From Flavobacteriales bacterium UBA6049 (GTDB lineage: Bacteria > Bacteroidota > Bacteroidia > Flavobacteriales_G > Salibacteraceae): DNA of 26,060 bases. Below are positions 14,437 to 23,157 of the stretch, piece by piece. The notes beneath the pieces are model-generated. The model searched no databases. It was not told the DNA's origin and worked only from the letters and a program-made list of their open reading frames with translations. Each line of letters starts with the position of its first letter. Positions within the stretch are counted from its first letter, which is position 1. The stretch spans positions 1-26,060 of the forward strand of contig DIYR01000206.1 of assembly GCA_002429085.1 (NCBI GenBank), written 5' to 3'. A program made the position numbers and the translations under genes.

Positions 14437-15267
14437 CTATGGAATCGTAATATCCTTCACTGAACCACCATTAAACGTTACTTGGATTCTATTGTCACAT
14501 AAGCTACCATAATCTAACAAACGTGTAGATAAACTACTTTGCTTTAATTCTACCTTACCAGCACTTTCATACACGCATTGTACGTTAGAAACTATGCGCT
14601 CCGTAATACGTGTAGTAAAGAAATTTCCGAAAGTGTTTCTTCCGCTTGCTTTTCCAGTTGCTCTAAACTCATCATCTAGCACAGAATTGTATGTATCACT
14701 TCCTACTCCCCATGTTACTACCTGCTCTGAATTAAAATAAATCTCCTGACGGTTATTACCTGGTTCATCTCTTCTTAGCCATGCATCTGTAATTGTTTTA
14801 GTGAAACGAGGAAGCCCTGTTCCAAATCCTTCATGCACAAGTTTCATTGTTCCAGAAATACTTTGATCATCAATAGAGAAGTTTTCAAACGCAAAATCAA
14901 TAACAGTACCCGAATCAGCATAAGGGCCGCTTAATGTTGCTTTAATTACACCACGTCTTACTCTACCATCACTACATAACTCTCCACTTGGTTTATAATG
15001 CAAAGTCAATTCTATTGGGTAAGGTCCTAAATCAGGCATACGCACAATAGAATCAAAGCAATTATCAATTGGATAAGTAGTGTCCTGACCTCCTAAAACA
15101 GTATCCGTAACAATTGTTGCATGAACGGATTTCCATACATCAAAAAAAGCGTTCTCGGCACGTGCATACTCGTAGCTTGAGACTGTCGTGTCATTTTCAT
15201 CACGCTCAGATTCACTACAACCGTAAACCAAGATTAACAGACTAGCTACCCAAAATAATTTTCTCAT
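14437..15267 (-). CDS. Putative lipoprotein, function unknown
   Basis: 276 aa. Residues 1-16 are a hydrophobic signal and the lipobox LVYGC gives lipidated C17, followed by an acidic, disordered stretch (SESERDENDTT). The rest appears beta-rich, with paired cysteines (C69, C97, C229 and C256 approximately), suggesting a periplasmic or surface domain held by disulfides. I do not recognise the family. It is the last gene before the bidirectional terminator and follows folA by 40 nt; a TACTTTAG element at 15289-15296 may provide its own promoter. Membership of the thyA-folA run may therefore be positional only. Confidence 0.7.
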   Translation of the reverse strand: MRKLFWVASLLILVYGCSESERDENDTTVSSYEYARAENAFFDVWKSVHATIVTDTVLGGQDTTYPIDNCFDSIVRMPDLGPYPIELTLHYKPSGELCSDGRVRRGVIKATLSGPYADSGTVIDFAFENFSIDDQSISGTMKLVHEGFGTGLPRFTKTITDAWLRRDEPGNNRQEIYFNSEQVVTWGVGSDTYNSVLDDEFRATGKASGRNTFGNFFTTRITERIVSNVQCVYESAGKVELKQSSLSTRLLDYGSLCDNRIQVTFNGGSVKDITIP

Positions 15268-15288
15268 AAGGAGTTGATTGCGTTGCTG

Positions 15289-15296
15289 CTAAAGTA
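15289..15296 (-). promoter_or_regulatory. Possible -7 element for the lipoprotein gene
   Basis: TACTTTAG on the - strand, one base off TAnnTTTG and followed by CAGC like the tig promoter. It lies 21 nt before the ATG at 15267. Confidence 0.25.
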
Positions 15297-15307
15297 GCAC
15301 TTTATTG

Positions 15308-15814
15308 CTATTTCTTTTCGTAAACTACAAAGCTGTAGGCATAGTTATGCCTATTATCCTTAAGGTGATCTTCACGGTTCACTTCCTTCCATGTAGAAGT
15401 ATCTACCTCCGGAAAGTAAGTGTCTCCTTCAAAATCGTGATGCACCTCAGTAATATACATTCTATCAATTAAGTTCTGATCTAGTGCATATTGATAAATC
15501 TGTCCACCTCCAATAATAAAAGGTTCTTGATCTCCCAACTTATTAGCTAGTTCAATGCCTTCTTCTACTGATGAAACTAACTCACAATCTGGCGCTTCGT
15601 AATCTGATTGACGTGTTACAATAACGTTTGTTCGTTTCGGAAGGGGACGATATTTCTCTGGAATGGACTCATAGTTTCTTCTTCCCATTATCACCACATG
15701 ATTCTCAGTTACTCGTTTGAAATAGTTCAAATCACGAGGTAGATACCAAATTAAATCGTTGTCTTTGCCTATAACGCCATTGGCAGATACGGCAACAATC
15801 AAAGAAACTGTCAT
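15308..15814 (-). CDS. folA: Dihydrofolate reductase
   Basis: 168 aa, usual length. Reduces dihydrofolate to tetrahydrofolate with NADPH, regenerating the cofactor consumed by thymidylate synthase. The N-terminal SLIVAVSANGVIGKDNDLIWYLPRDL contains the substrate-binding acid D28 in the WxLPxDL motif; VIMGRRNYESIP binds NADPH phosphate, and FIIGGGQIYQYAL is the nicotinamide-side glycine motif. It starts 3 nt after the epimerase-like gene stops, and thyA lies one gene upstream, so the pair works in one pathway and probably from one transcript. Confidence 0.96.
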   Translation of the reverse strand: MTVSLIVAVSANGVIGKDNDLIWYLPRDLNYFKRVTENHVVIMGRRNYESIPEKYRPLPKRTNVIVTRQSDYEAPDCELVSSVEEGIELANKLGDQEPFIIGGGQIYQYALDQNLIDRMYITEVHHDFEGDTYFPEVDTSTWKEVNREDHLKDNRHNYAYSFVVYEKK

Positions 15815-15817
15815 ACT

Positions 15818-16477
15818 TTAATACTTCGGATACGAAGCTATGTCATCTGATGAAACAACATGAACCCCACTAGGAAGAATTGAAACTTTATCCAACATTG
15901 CGCGAGCTACCTGCACATCATAGACTGGTTTGTATTGTTTTATCTTACCTGCAAAGATAAATGGTAGAGAAACGGCCAACCACTCTCCTAGTTTTTCTCC
16001 CAATCGAAATTCACTCCGTTTACCCAACAACAAACTAGGTCGCAGGATAATGACACGATCAAAACCAAGTTTTGTCACAATACTTTCCATCTCAGCTTTG
16101 GTACGTAAATAGAAATTTGAACCTGGAGAATCTGATCCAATAGAACTAATTACAACAAAAGTGTGTGCACCATTATTCTTGCACCAATGTGCAAAAGCCT
16201 TTACCATTTCAACATCTACTTCTCGAAACTTCTTTCGAGAACCTGCTTTTTTAATGGTTGTTCCAAGTGTACAATACCCTACTTCGAGCCCCTTAGATTC
16301 TATCCCTGAAAGCTGGTTAAAAGCTACCACTTCCATTAGTTCATTGGTAAACGTTGTCACCTTTCTTCGAACTAGAATTTGAACTAACTCTTTTGGCTTT
16401 TCTATGGAAAGTAAGTATCTCAACTTCTTTCCAATTAAGCCTGTGCCTCCTGCTATTGCAGCTTTTGGAACTGTCAT
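15818..16477 (-). CDS. NAD(P)-binding Rossmann protein, HTATIP2/TIP30-like atypical SDR
   Basis: 219 aa. The N-terminal AIAGGTGLIGKKL (GGTGLIG, residues 10-16) is the dinucleotide-binding turn of an atypical short-chain dehydrogenase. VVISSIGSD carries the serine-bearing strand and YLRTKAEME is a YxxxK-type motif, so catalysis as an oxidoreductase is possible. YCTLGTTIKKAGSRKKFREVD is typical of the HTATIP2/YwnB-like group. Substrate is unknown. It is wedged between thyA (2-nt gap) and folA (3-nt gap), an arrangement implying co-translation but not necessarily a role in folate metabolism. Confidence 0.8.
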   Translation of the reverse strand: MTVPKAAIAGGTGLIGKKLRYLLSIEKPKELVQILVRRKVTTFTNELMEVVAFNQLSGIESKGLEVGYCTLGTTIKKAGSRKKFREVDVEMVKAFAHWCKNNGAHTFVVISSIGSDSPGSNFYLRTKAEMESIVTKLGFDRVIILRPSLLLGKRSEFRLGEKLGEWLAVSLPFIFAGKIKQYKPVYDVQVARAMLDKVSILPSGVHVVSSDDIASYPKY

Positions 16478-16479
16478 GG

Positions 16480-17385
16480 CTACACTGCCACCGAAGCCTT
16501 AATGGCCGGCCATGGATCGTAGTTGATTAACTCAAAATCATCAAACTCAAAATCGAATAGATTGGTAACTGAAGAGTTAATCTTCATAGTTGGCAATGGT
16601 TTAAACTCTCTACTGAGCTGTTCCTTTACTTGATCAAAATGATTTGAATAAATATGAACATCACCAAAGGTATGCACAAATTCACCCAATTCTAATCCAG
16701 TAACCTGAGCAACCATCATTGTAAGTAGAGCATAAGATGCTATATTAAATGGAACGCCCAAAAACGTATCTGCACTGCGCTGATACAACTGACAAGAAAG
16801 CTTCCCCTCATTCACGTAGAACTGGTACATAGTATGGCAAGGGGGCAAACCTGCTTTAGCCATTTCTGTAATTTGAGATGCATTCCAAGCAGATATAATT
16901 AAACGTCTAGATTGAGGATTCTTTTTGATTTCTTCCACTACCCATTTTAACTGATCAAATCCGTTAAAATCTCTCCATTGCTTTCCATATACTGGACCTA
17001 ATTCACCCCATTGTTTCGCAAAAGCTTCATCATCTTTCACCATGGCTACGAACTCTTTCATTTTCGCACGCCACTCAACAGAATACTTTGGGTATTCTTC
17101 TGCCTGATTCGTATCATTTAACCAACGTTGGAAGGGCCAATCGTTCCAAATATTCACTCCATTTTGAGCTAGGTATCTCAAGTTTGTATCTCCTTTAACA
17201 AACCATAACAACTCATGAACTACAGATTTGATGTGTACTTTTTTGGTCGTTACCAATGGAAAACCATCCGCCAAATTGAAACGCATTTGGTAACCAAATA
17301 CAGAACGCGTTCCCACACCTGTACGATCACCACGATCGGTTCCATTATTCATGATATGTTTCAGTAAATCATGATACTGCTGCAT
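16480..17385 (-). CDS. thyA: Thymidylate synthase
   Basis: 301 aa; longer than the 264-aa E. coli enzyme because of an insertion around residues 88-125, as in the Lactobacillus-type form. Converts dUMP and methylenetetrahydrofolate to dTMP and dihydrofolate. Phosphate-binding R21 lies in DRTGVGT; the nucleophile is C183 in LPPCHTMYQF; YQRSADTFLGVPFNIASY binds dUMP; HIYSNHFDQ and the C-terminal AVxV ending (KASVAV) are family features. The 88-nt gap to the nucleoside transporter gene upstream could hold a promoter, but I see only a weak -7 candidate (TAATTTG). folA, two genes downstream, recycles its dihydrofolate product. Confidence 0.97.
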   Translation of the reverse strand: MQQYHDLLKHIMNNGTDRGDRTGVGTRSVFGYQMRFNLADGFPLVTTKKVHIKSVVHELLWFVKGDTNLRYLAQNGVNIWNDWPFQRWLNDTNQAEEYPKYSVEWRAKMKEFVAMVKDDEAFAKQWGELGPVYGKQWRDFNGFDQLKWVVEEIKKNPQSRRLIISAWNASQITEMAKAGLPPCHTMYQFYVNEGKLSCQLYQRSADTFLGVPFNIASYALLTMMVAQVTGLELGEFVHTFGDVHIYSNHFDQVKEQLSREFKPLPTMKINSSVTNLFDFEFDDFELINYDPWPAIKASVAV

Positions 17386-17473
17386 AGAAGTAAATTTTAA
17401 CGCAAATTACGACACGAAAGCGTTGTAAAACTCCGTGTTGATAATATGTGAATAAGTGTAATAAAAAGAGAGA

Positions 17474-18784
17474 TTAAACAAACATCCCCACAATGACAGC
17501 AGTAAAGAGGCAGGCTAAAGTACCACCTATCAGAGCTTTGATACCCAACTGTGCTAATTCGCTTTTACGTTCAGGAACTAAAGCTCCAATACCTCCAATT
17601 TGAATACCAATGGATGCAAAATTTGAGAAGCCACACAGAATATAAGTCGCCATGATAATAGATTTCTCATGGGCAAATGCACCAGAAGCTTTCAGCTCGC
17701 CAAGCGTTACATACGCGTAGAATTCGTTCAAAATGGTTTTTTCTCCTAGGAGTTGACCTACCAATACAATATCAGCTGAGGGTACGCCCAACAAAAAAGC
17801 AATTGGCGCGAATAGATAGCCAATAATAAACTGGAAAGAGAATGTATCGTAGTTTGTATTTTCTGCAATCCAAGCGTTCATCCCTGCTAAAGATCCTATC
17901 TGTTCTAAGATGTAATTTCCAAAATAGATAAATGCTGTAAACACCAATAGCATAGCTGCTACATTTACTGCTAATTTCAATCCGTCTGTTGTTCCATTGG
18001 TAATTGCTTCTAAGATGTTAGAACCAATTTTATTCTTCGACAAGTGCATTGAATTATCGAAAACTTCACGTTCTGGAACCAACAGTTTGGCTGCCACTAA
18101 TGCTGCTGGGGCACTCATAATTGAAGCTGCTAGTAAGTGTTTTGCAAACAAGATTTTTTGTTCAGGATCGTCTCCACCTAAAAAGCCAATGTAAGAAGCT
18201 AATACGCCTCCAGCAATAGTAGCCATTCCTCCTGTCATCAATGCATTCATTTCTGATTTCGTCATCTGGCTCAGATATGGACGAACCAATAAAGGAGCTT
18301 CTGTTTGCCCCAAAAACATATTACCCGCTGCAGCTAAACTCTCTGCTCCTGACAGCTTCATTAATCGTTTCATGATCCACGCAAAACCAAACACGATTTT
18401 TTGAAGAATTCCCAAGTAATACAACAAACTAGTTAGTGCAGAGAAAAATACGATGGTTGGTAGTACATTAAACGCGAAGTTCACCAAAGCAGGATGAATC
18501 TCTCCTGTACTAAATGAACGGAATAGAAACTCAGAACCGAAATAAGTAAATGAGATAACCTTAACAAAGGCTCTACTCATCCATTCAAAAAAGTGCTCTA
18601 TAAATGGAACTTTTAGTACGCCTAGCGCAAAAATGAACTGAATGCCTAATCCTTTCAGAATTAATGGCCAAGAAATGGCTTTACGATCTGAGCTGACCAG
18701 CCACCCGATTCCTAGCAAGACAGCAATTCCTAAAATACCCTGTAGGATTCCTACCAAACTTACTGCCGCTAGCATAGATGTCAT
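17474..18784 (-). CDS. Concentrative nucleoside transporter, NupC/CNT family
   Basis: 436 aa with about 10 membrane segments. Characteristic CNT motifs are present: GQTEAPLLVRPYL (the GQ-E motif that contacts nucleobase and ribose), GGMATIAGGVLASYIGFLG, and the C-terminal half motif NEFYAYVTL with CGFSNFASIGIQIGG. CNT proteins import nucleosides using H+ or Na+ gradients. The position just upstream of thyA suggests uptake of pyrimidine nucleosides, but the sequence alone does not set specificity. It starts 12 nt after the bifunctional-nuclease-family gene stops. Confidence 0.9.
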   Translation of the reverse strand: MTSMLAAVSLVGILQGILGIAVLLGIGWLVSSDRKAISWPLILKGLGIQFIFALGVLKVPFIEHFFEWMSRAFVKVISFTYFGSEFLFRSFSTGEIHPALVNFAFNVLPTIVFFSALTSLLYYLGILQKIVFGFAWIMKRLMKLSGAESLAAAGNMFLGQTEAPLLVRPYLSQMTKSEMNALMTGGMATIAGGVLASYIGFLGGDDPEQKILFAKHLLAASIMSAPAALVAAKLLVPEREVFDNSMHLSKNKIGSNILEAITNGTTDGLKLAVNVAAMLLVFTAFIYFGNYILEQIGSLAGMNAWIAENTNYDTFSFQFIIGYLFAPIAFLLGVPSADIVLVGQLLGEKTILNEFYAYVTLGELKASGAFAHEKSIIMATYILCGFSNFASIGIQIGGIGALVPERKSELAQLGIKALIGGTLACLFTAVIVGMFV

Positions 18785-18796
18785 ATGAAGTTCTGT

Positions 18797-19384
18797 TTAC
18801 TTGCGCTTATTTATTTCATCGCGCAATTGGCTGGCACGTTCGTAGTCTTCATTTTCAATCGCCTCGTTCAACTCTTTTTCAAGTTCTTCGATACTTTTCT
18901 GTATTTCTGGAGCTGGTGCCTCAAAATCATCTTCATCCTCATCATCTGAGTGTTGATCTGCCACTCGCTCTTCTTCTACAGAAATTCCAGCCTGGTTTAA
19001 GATAAAATCGTAGGTAAATATGGGACATTGAAAACGGAGTGCCAATGCAATTGCATCGGAACTCCGTACATCAATCTCTAATTGTTTAAAACCATTATCA
19101 CAAATTAATTTTGCGTAATAAATACCTTCTACTAAGTTGTAAATAATGACTTCTACTAATTGTACATCAAATTCTTTTAGCACGTTGGAAAACGCATCAT
19201 GCGTTAGAGGCCTAGCTGGCGTTAAGCCTTCCATCACTACTGCAATAGCCTGAGCTTCAAAGTTTCCGATGATAATCGGAAGTCTGCGTTTACGAGTACT
19301 ATCTTCTAGCACAAGCGCATACGCTCCACTTTGGGTTTGACTGTAAGACAGTCCAACTATATTCAGCTCTACTTTTTGCTCCAT
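18797..19384 (-). CDS. Bifunctional nuclease family protein (DUF151) with C-terminal UVR motif
   Basis: 195 aa from the ATG at 19384; an ATG three codons upstream (19393) is in frame, but MEQKVELNIVGLSYSQTQ aligns with the normal family start. Residues about 1-130 are a DUF151 domain (GLSYSQTQSGAYALVLED, RLPIIIGNFEAQAIA, DVRSSDAIALALRFQCPI). Family members in Thermotoga and plants have been reported to have nuclease activity, though the bacterial role is unclear. An acidic linker (DEDEDDFEAP) leads to a UVR-type helical hairpin at about 165-195 (IEELEKELNEAIENEDYERA), the module by which UvrB contacts UvrC and ClpC-like proteins contact partners. Lies between etfA (36 to 45 nt) and the nucleoside transporter. 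Confidence 0.85.
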   Translation of the reverse strand: MEQKVELNIVGLSYSQTQSGAYALVLEDSTRKRRLPIIIGNFEAQAIAVVMEGLTPARPLTHDAFSNVLKEFDVQLVEVIIYNLVEGIYYAKLICDNGFKQLEIDVRSSDAIALALRFQCPIFTYDFILNQAGISVEEERVADQHSDDEDEDDFEAPAPEIQKSIEELEKELNEAIENEDYERASQLRDEINKRK

Positions 19385-19429
19385 AACGTGCATTCAGAAA
19401 CCGTGCAATGATACAATTTCTGTTGAAGC

Positions 19430-20398
19430 TTATCCAGCAGATTTGAACTTGCGTAGAGCTTCTGTAAGCTTAGGCAATACTTCAAATGCATCACCTACCA
19501 CACCGTAGTCAGCCGCTTTGAAGAAAGGTGCTTCTGGATCTGTATTTACAACCACAATCACCTTACTACCGTTTACTCCTGCTAAGTGCTGAATAGCTCC
19601 AGAAATACCAGCTGCGATGTATAAATCCGGACGAATAGCGATACCTGTTTGACCAACATGTTCATGGTGAGGTCTCCAACCGATATCTGCCACTGGACGA
19701 GAACAAGCTGTTGTGGCACCTAACACATCTGCTAAGTCTTCAACAATTCCCCAATTCTCAGGACCTTTTAGACCACGGCCCGCAGAAACAACTAATTCAG
19801 CTTCTGGAAGAGGAACCATATCACCAGAAGTTTCCAATTTCACTTCTTTTACGGTTATACGCGAATCTCCTAAGTCCGCACTGAACTCTTCTACTGTAGC
19901 GCTTCCTTCTCCTTCTTCTTTACCAACAGCATTAGGAATAATTGCTACTACTTTTACATCAGTGTTCACCTTCACTTCAGCGAATGCCTTACCAGAGAAC
20001 ACAGATTTTTTCACAACAAAACCATCAGCCAAGTTTGGATAGTCTACTGCACCAGCTACTAAACCAGCTTTTAGTTTAGCACTAACCAAAGGCGCAACAG
20101 ATTTACCTGTATAATCTTGAGAGAACACAATAACATCAGCACCAGCAGCTTCTTTGGCAGCAACTACCAATTTTGCTAATTTACTTGGATCCATATCGCT
20201 AACGGTACGGTTAACCAATACTTTGCTAGCTCCATATTTACCAAGATTTGCTAAAGACTGCTCATCTGCATTCCCGTAAGATACAACCACATTGTCTGTA
20301 CCCTTTTCTGCGGCAACTTTACTTCCGTAGTGAACTGCTTCTAAAGAAGACTTTGTCACTTTTCCATCTAATACGTCTGCAAAAACTAATACTGCCAT
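19430..20398 (-). CDS. etfA: Electron transfer flavoprotein subunit alpha
   Basis: 322 aa. Forms a heterodimer with EtfB, holds FAD and passes electrons from acyl-CoA and other dehydrogenases to ETF:quinone oxidoreductase. The C-terminal FAD domain is intact: VVSAGRGLKGPENW, ATTACSRPVADIGWRP, HEHVGQTG, PDLYIAAGISGAIQHLAG and VVVNTDPEAPFFKAADYGVVGD, matching the family signature. It starts 2 nt after etfB stops, as in most genomes, so the subunits are made from one message. Confidence 0.97.
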   Translation of the reverse strand: MAVLVFADVLDGKVTKSSLEAVHYGSKVAAEKGTDNVVVSYGNADEQSLANLGKYGASKVLVNRTVSDMDPSKLAKLVVAAKEAAGADVIVFSQDYTGKSVAPLVSAKLKAGLVAGAVDYPNLADGFVVKKSVFSGKAFAEVKVNTDVKVVAIIPNAVGKEEGEGSATVEEFSADLGDSRITVKEVKLETSGDMVPLPEAELVVSAGRGLKGPENWGIVEDLADVLGATTACSRPVADIGWRPHHEHVGQTGIAIRPDLYIAAGISGAIQHLAGVNGSKVIVVVNTDPEAPFFKAADYGVVGDAFEVLPKLTEALRKFKSAG

Positions 20399-20400
20399 GA

Positions 20401-21141
20401 TTATATCACTTTAGCTTCTTTGTGTAATAATTCAACTAACTCATCCATATTTTCAGGATCAATCAACTTAACAGATCCTTTTTCTGCAGGAAGTGCATAC
20501 TTGGTAACTTCAGTTAATGCTTCAGCTTCAACTGCGGCAACTACTTCTAATTTTTTAGTCCTAGCTGCCATGATACCGCGCATGTTTGGAATACGCTGTT
20601 CAGCCATTCCTTTTGCTGCACTCACTACAAATGGAGTAGCTACTTCTAGCACCTCAATACCACCTTGAATATCTCGTTCAATAGTCGCATTGCTACCATC
20701 CATATCCATTTTAGATGCATTCGATACATATGGTAAATCCATTAACTCAGCAACCATTCCACCAACTTGGCTTCCGTTGTAGTTAATAGTTTCTTTACCC
20801 ATTAAAATTATATCGTACCCTTTATCTTTTGCATAAGCAGCAACTTGCTCAGCCACAAAGAATGCGTCTGTTGGTTGTGCATCAATGCGAACTGCATCAT
20901 CAGCTCCAACAGCTAATGCTTTACGAATAACTGGATCTGCCTCTGCACCACCTATGGTGATAGTTGTTACGCTTCCACCAGCAGCTTCTTTCAACTCTAG
21001 TGCTCGTACTAATGCATACCATTCATCGTAAGGGTTTACGATAAACTGAACTCCTGCCTCATCAAATTTTGTATCACCATCAGTGAATTTGATTTTGGTT
21101 GTTGTATCAGGAGCTTTACTAATACCTACAAGTATTTTCAT
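20401..21141 (-). CDS. etfB: Electron transfer flavoprotein subunit beta
   Basis: 246 aa from the ATG at 21141-21139. A start 12 codons upstream (21177) is open, but MKILVGISKAPDTTTKI is the normal beta-subunit N-terminus and a perfect -7 box overlaps the upstream ATG, which would then not be in the mRNA. The AMP-binding fold is shown by FDEAGVQFIVNPYDEWYALVRALELKE, VGADDAVRI, DIILMGKETINYNGSQVGGMVAELM and IERDIQGGIEVLEVATPFVV. It heads the long - strand gene run ending at the clpX terminator. Confidence 0.96.
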   Translation of the reverse strand: MKILVGISKAPDTTTKIKFTDGDTKFDEAGVQFIVNPYDEWYALVRALELKEAAGGSVTTITIGGAEADPVIRKALAVGADDAVRIDAQPTDAFFVAEQVAAYAKDKGYDIILMGKETINYNGSQVGGMVAELMDLPYVSNASKMDMDGSNATIERDIQGGIEVLEVATPFVVSAAKGMAEQRIPNMRGIMAARTKKLEVVAAVEAEALTEVTKYALPAEKGSVKLIDPENMDELVELLHKEAKVI

Positions 21142-21174
21142 TTTGCTCGTTTTTCGCTTTATTTCCGTGATGGA

Positions 21175-21182
21175 CAAAACTA
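21175..21182 (-). promoter_or_regulatory. -7 promoter element of etfBA
   Basis: TAGTTTTG on the - strand, exact TAnnTTTG match, giving a leader of about 30 nt to the ATG at 21141. A TTG lies 23 nt upstream as a possible -33 element. It overlaps the upstream alternative ATG at 21177 and so supports the shorter protein. Confidence 0.5.
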
Positions 21183-21319
21183 ATACAATTGCCTCCCTGA
21201 GAAAACAATTTTACCGATTTGTTATGCATGCATACTAAATTCTAAACACCTTTTAATCAGAATGGTTTAAGAGTATCACAGTAGGAAAACAGATTCCTTC
21301 AATTTTTACGATTTCCTAT

Positions 21320-21327
21320 TACATTTG
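21320..21327 (+). promoter_or_regulatory. -7 promoter element of pdhB
   Basis: TACATTTG, exact TAnnTTTG match, with a leader of about 21 nt to the ATG at 21353. The surrounding CCTATTACATTT recurs just upstream of the lipoprotein gene at 23279. Confidence 0.55.
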
Positions 21328-21352
21328 CGACACGTTATAAATCACGTATTCG

Positions 21353-22333
21353 ATGAGAGAAATTCAATTCAGAGATGCCATCAAAGAAGCGATGAGCGAG
21401 GAAATGCGCAGAGATGAGAGCGTATTCTTGATGGGCGAAGAAGTTGCAGAATATAATGGTGCATACAAGGCTTCACAAGGTATGCTTGATGAGTTTGGAG
21501 CAAAACGAGTTATTGATACTCCTATTTCTGAATTAGGATTTGCAGGAATTGGAGTAGGTGCAGCTATGAATGGTTTGCGTCCAATTGTTGAATTCATGAC
21601 TTGGAATTTTGCGATTCTTGCAGCTGATCAGATAATTAATTCTGCGGCTAAAATGTTGCAGATGAGCGGTGGTCAATATGGTAACCCAATTGTATTTAGA
21701 GGGCCTAACGGACAAGCTGGTCAACTAGCAGCTACACACTCTCAAAGCTTTGAGAGCATGTATGCACATGTTCCAGGGTTAAAAGTAATTACTCCTTCTA
21801 CACCATATGATGCAAAAGGTTTGTTGAAAGCAGCCATTCGCGATAACGATCCTGTTGTGTTTATGGAGTCTGAGCGCATGTATGGTGACGTTGGTGAGGT
21901 TCCTGAAGGAGAATATATATTGCCAATTGGTAAAGCCGACATTAAGAGAGAAGGTACTGATTGTACAATAGTAAGTTTTGGTAAAATCATGAAAACTGCA
22001 TTAGCTGGAGCTGAGGAATTAGCGAAAGAAGGTATTAATGTAGAAGTAATTGATTTGAGAACAATCCGTCCTATGGATACCGAAACGATTATCAAGTCAG
22101 TTCAAAAGACAAACCGATTATTGATTGTAGAAGAAAGTTGGCCAATGGCTTCTATTTCTTCTGAGATTTCACATCTAATTCAACGCGAAGCATTTGATTT
22201 CTTAGATGCTCCTGTTAGAAGATTGACCCAATCTGATACACCATTTGCATTTGCTACCTCATTAATTGATGAAGCACTTCCTGGCGTTGAGGATGTAGTA
22301 AAGAGTGTAAAAGCGACTATGTATCGTTTGTAG
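21353..22333 (+). CDS. pdhB: Pyruvate dehydrogenase E1 component, beta subunit
   Basis: 326 aa, standard. With the alpha subunit it forms the thiamine-diphosphate enzyme that decarboxylates pyruvate and acetylates the lipoyl group of E2. FLMGEEVAEYNGAYKASQG (residues about 24-42) contains the ThDP-activating glutamate; FMTWNFAILAADQIINSAAK, FRGPNG and THSQSFESMYAHVPGLKV, and EESWPMASISSEI near the C-terminus are typical of the E1 beta transketolase-like fold. The alpha subunit is not next to it, so it must be elsewhere in the genome; other 2-oxoacid dehydrogenase E1 beta subunits are a less likely alternative. Its TAG stop overlaps the methyltransferase GTG start. Confidence 0.93.
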   Translation: MREIQFRDAIKEAMSEEMRRDESVFLMGEEVAEYNGAYKASQGMLDEFGAKRVIDTPISELGFAGIGVGAAMNGLRPIVEFMTWNFAILAADQIINSAAKMLQMSGGQYGNPIVFRGPNGQAGQLAATHSQSFESMYAHVPGLKVITPSTPYDAKGLLKAAIRDNDPVVFMESERMYGDVGEVPEGEYILPIGKADIKREGTDCTIVSFGKIMKTALAGAEELAKEGINVEVIDLRTIRPMDTETIIKSVQKTNRLLIVEESWPMASISSEISHLIQREAFDFLDAPVRRLTQSDTPFAFATSLIDEALPGVEDVVKSVKATMYRL

Positions 22334-23148
22334 TGAAGCAGGGTAATTTTTATTACAAATCCATTAAGCCGCTGCTTATAAAATTGGGGCTAGAGCGAGC
22401 GATTGACTATGCTGCATTTAAAAAGCAACATTTATCAAATCGTAAACAAAATGAGGAATTTTTGAAACAGAATCCAGATTTTGTTCTTCCACCTGATTAT
22501 ATGCTCTATGAAGCCTACCAACTGAATTACCAAAAGTACTTTGATGATGTCCACGAGAATTGGATAATTAATGAGGTAGAAAACTATTTTGACTTTGCCC
22601 CCCATTCTAAGGTTTTAGAGTGGGGTTGCGGCCCTGCGAGACTCATTCGTAACTTACCTAATGTGTTTCCTGAATGTTCTTTCTATGGAACAGATTATAA
22701 TGAAGAAACCATTAATTGGTGTTCTCAAAATATTCCAAACATAACCTTCAAATTGAATGAACTAAACCCTCCTTTAGACTTCCAATCAAACTTCTTTGAT
22801 TTAACCTATAATGTATCTGTTTTCACACACCTGAATGAAACCTTACATTATAAATGGATGGAGGAGTTAGCGCGTATACTTAAATCTGGAGGATTATTAG
22901 TATTAACGTTTCACGGAGAAGTTTTCACAAGAATTCTTTCTCCTGAAGATCAAGCTCGATACCTTAATGATGAGTTTGTAGAACACACTTCCTTCAAAGA
23001 TGGACATAGAAGTTTTGCAAGCTTCCAACCTTTCACTTTCATGAAGAAATTAGTTGCTCAATATGGTTTAAGTATCATAGAACACAAGGAGGGTAAGGAT
23101 CACGGCACTTGGATAGAACAAGACTTGTTAATTTGTAAAAAACAATAA
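22333..23148 (+). CDS. Class I SAM-dependent methyltransferase, substrate unknown
   Basis: 271 aa. It starts with GTG at 22333 overlapping the pdhB TAG stop by one base (TAGTG), a coupled start. An N-terminal helical extension of about 90 residues precedes the Rossmann methyltransferase core: motif I VLEWGCGPARL (94-104), the acidic post-I residue D121 in YGTDYNEET, motif IV-like FFDLTYNVSVFTHLNE, and SGGLLVLTFHG near 210. Such N-terminal extensions occur in methyltransferases acting on lipids, sugars or small metabolites; I cannot name the substrate. Codon use and base composition are slightly more AT-rich than pdhB. A clean terminator follows. Confidence 0.85.
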   Translation: MKQGNFYYKSIKPLLIKLGLERAIDYAAFKKQHLSNRKQNEEFLKQNPDFVLPPDYMLYEAYQLNYQKYFDDVHENWIINEVENYFDFAPHSKVLEWGCGPARLIRNLPNVFPECSFYGTDYNEETINWCSQNIPNITFKLNELNPPLDFQSNFFDLTYNVSVFTHLNETLHYKWMEELARILKSGGLLVLTFHGEVFTRILSPEDQARYLNDEFVEHTSFKDGHRSFASFQPFTFMKKLVAQYGLSIIEHKEGKDHGTWIEQDLLICKKQ

Positions 23149-23157
23149 GAATCGAAC

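Noticed and set aside
21742..22095. 117-aa - strand frame opposite pdhB
   Set aside because: Antisense shadow of a strongly conserved enzyme; no promoter or coding signal of its own.
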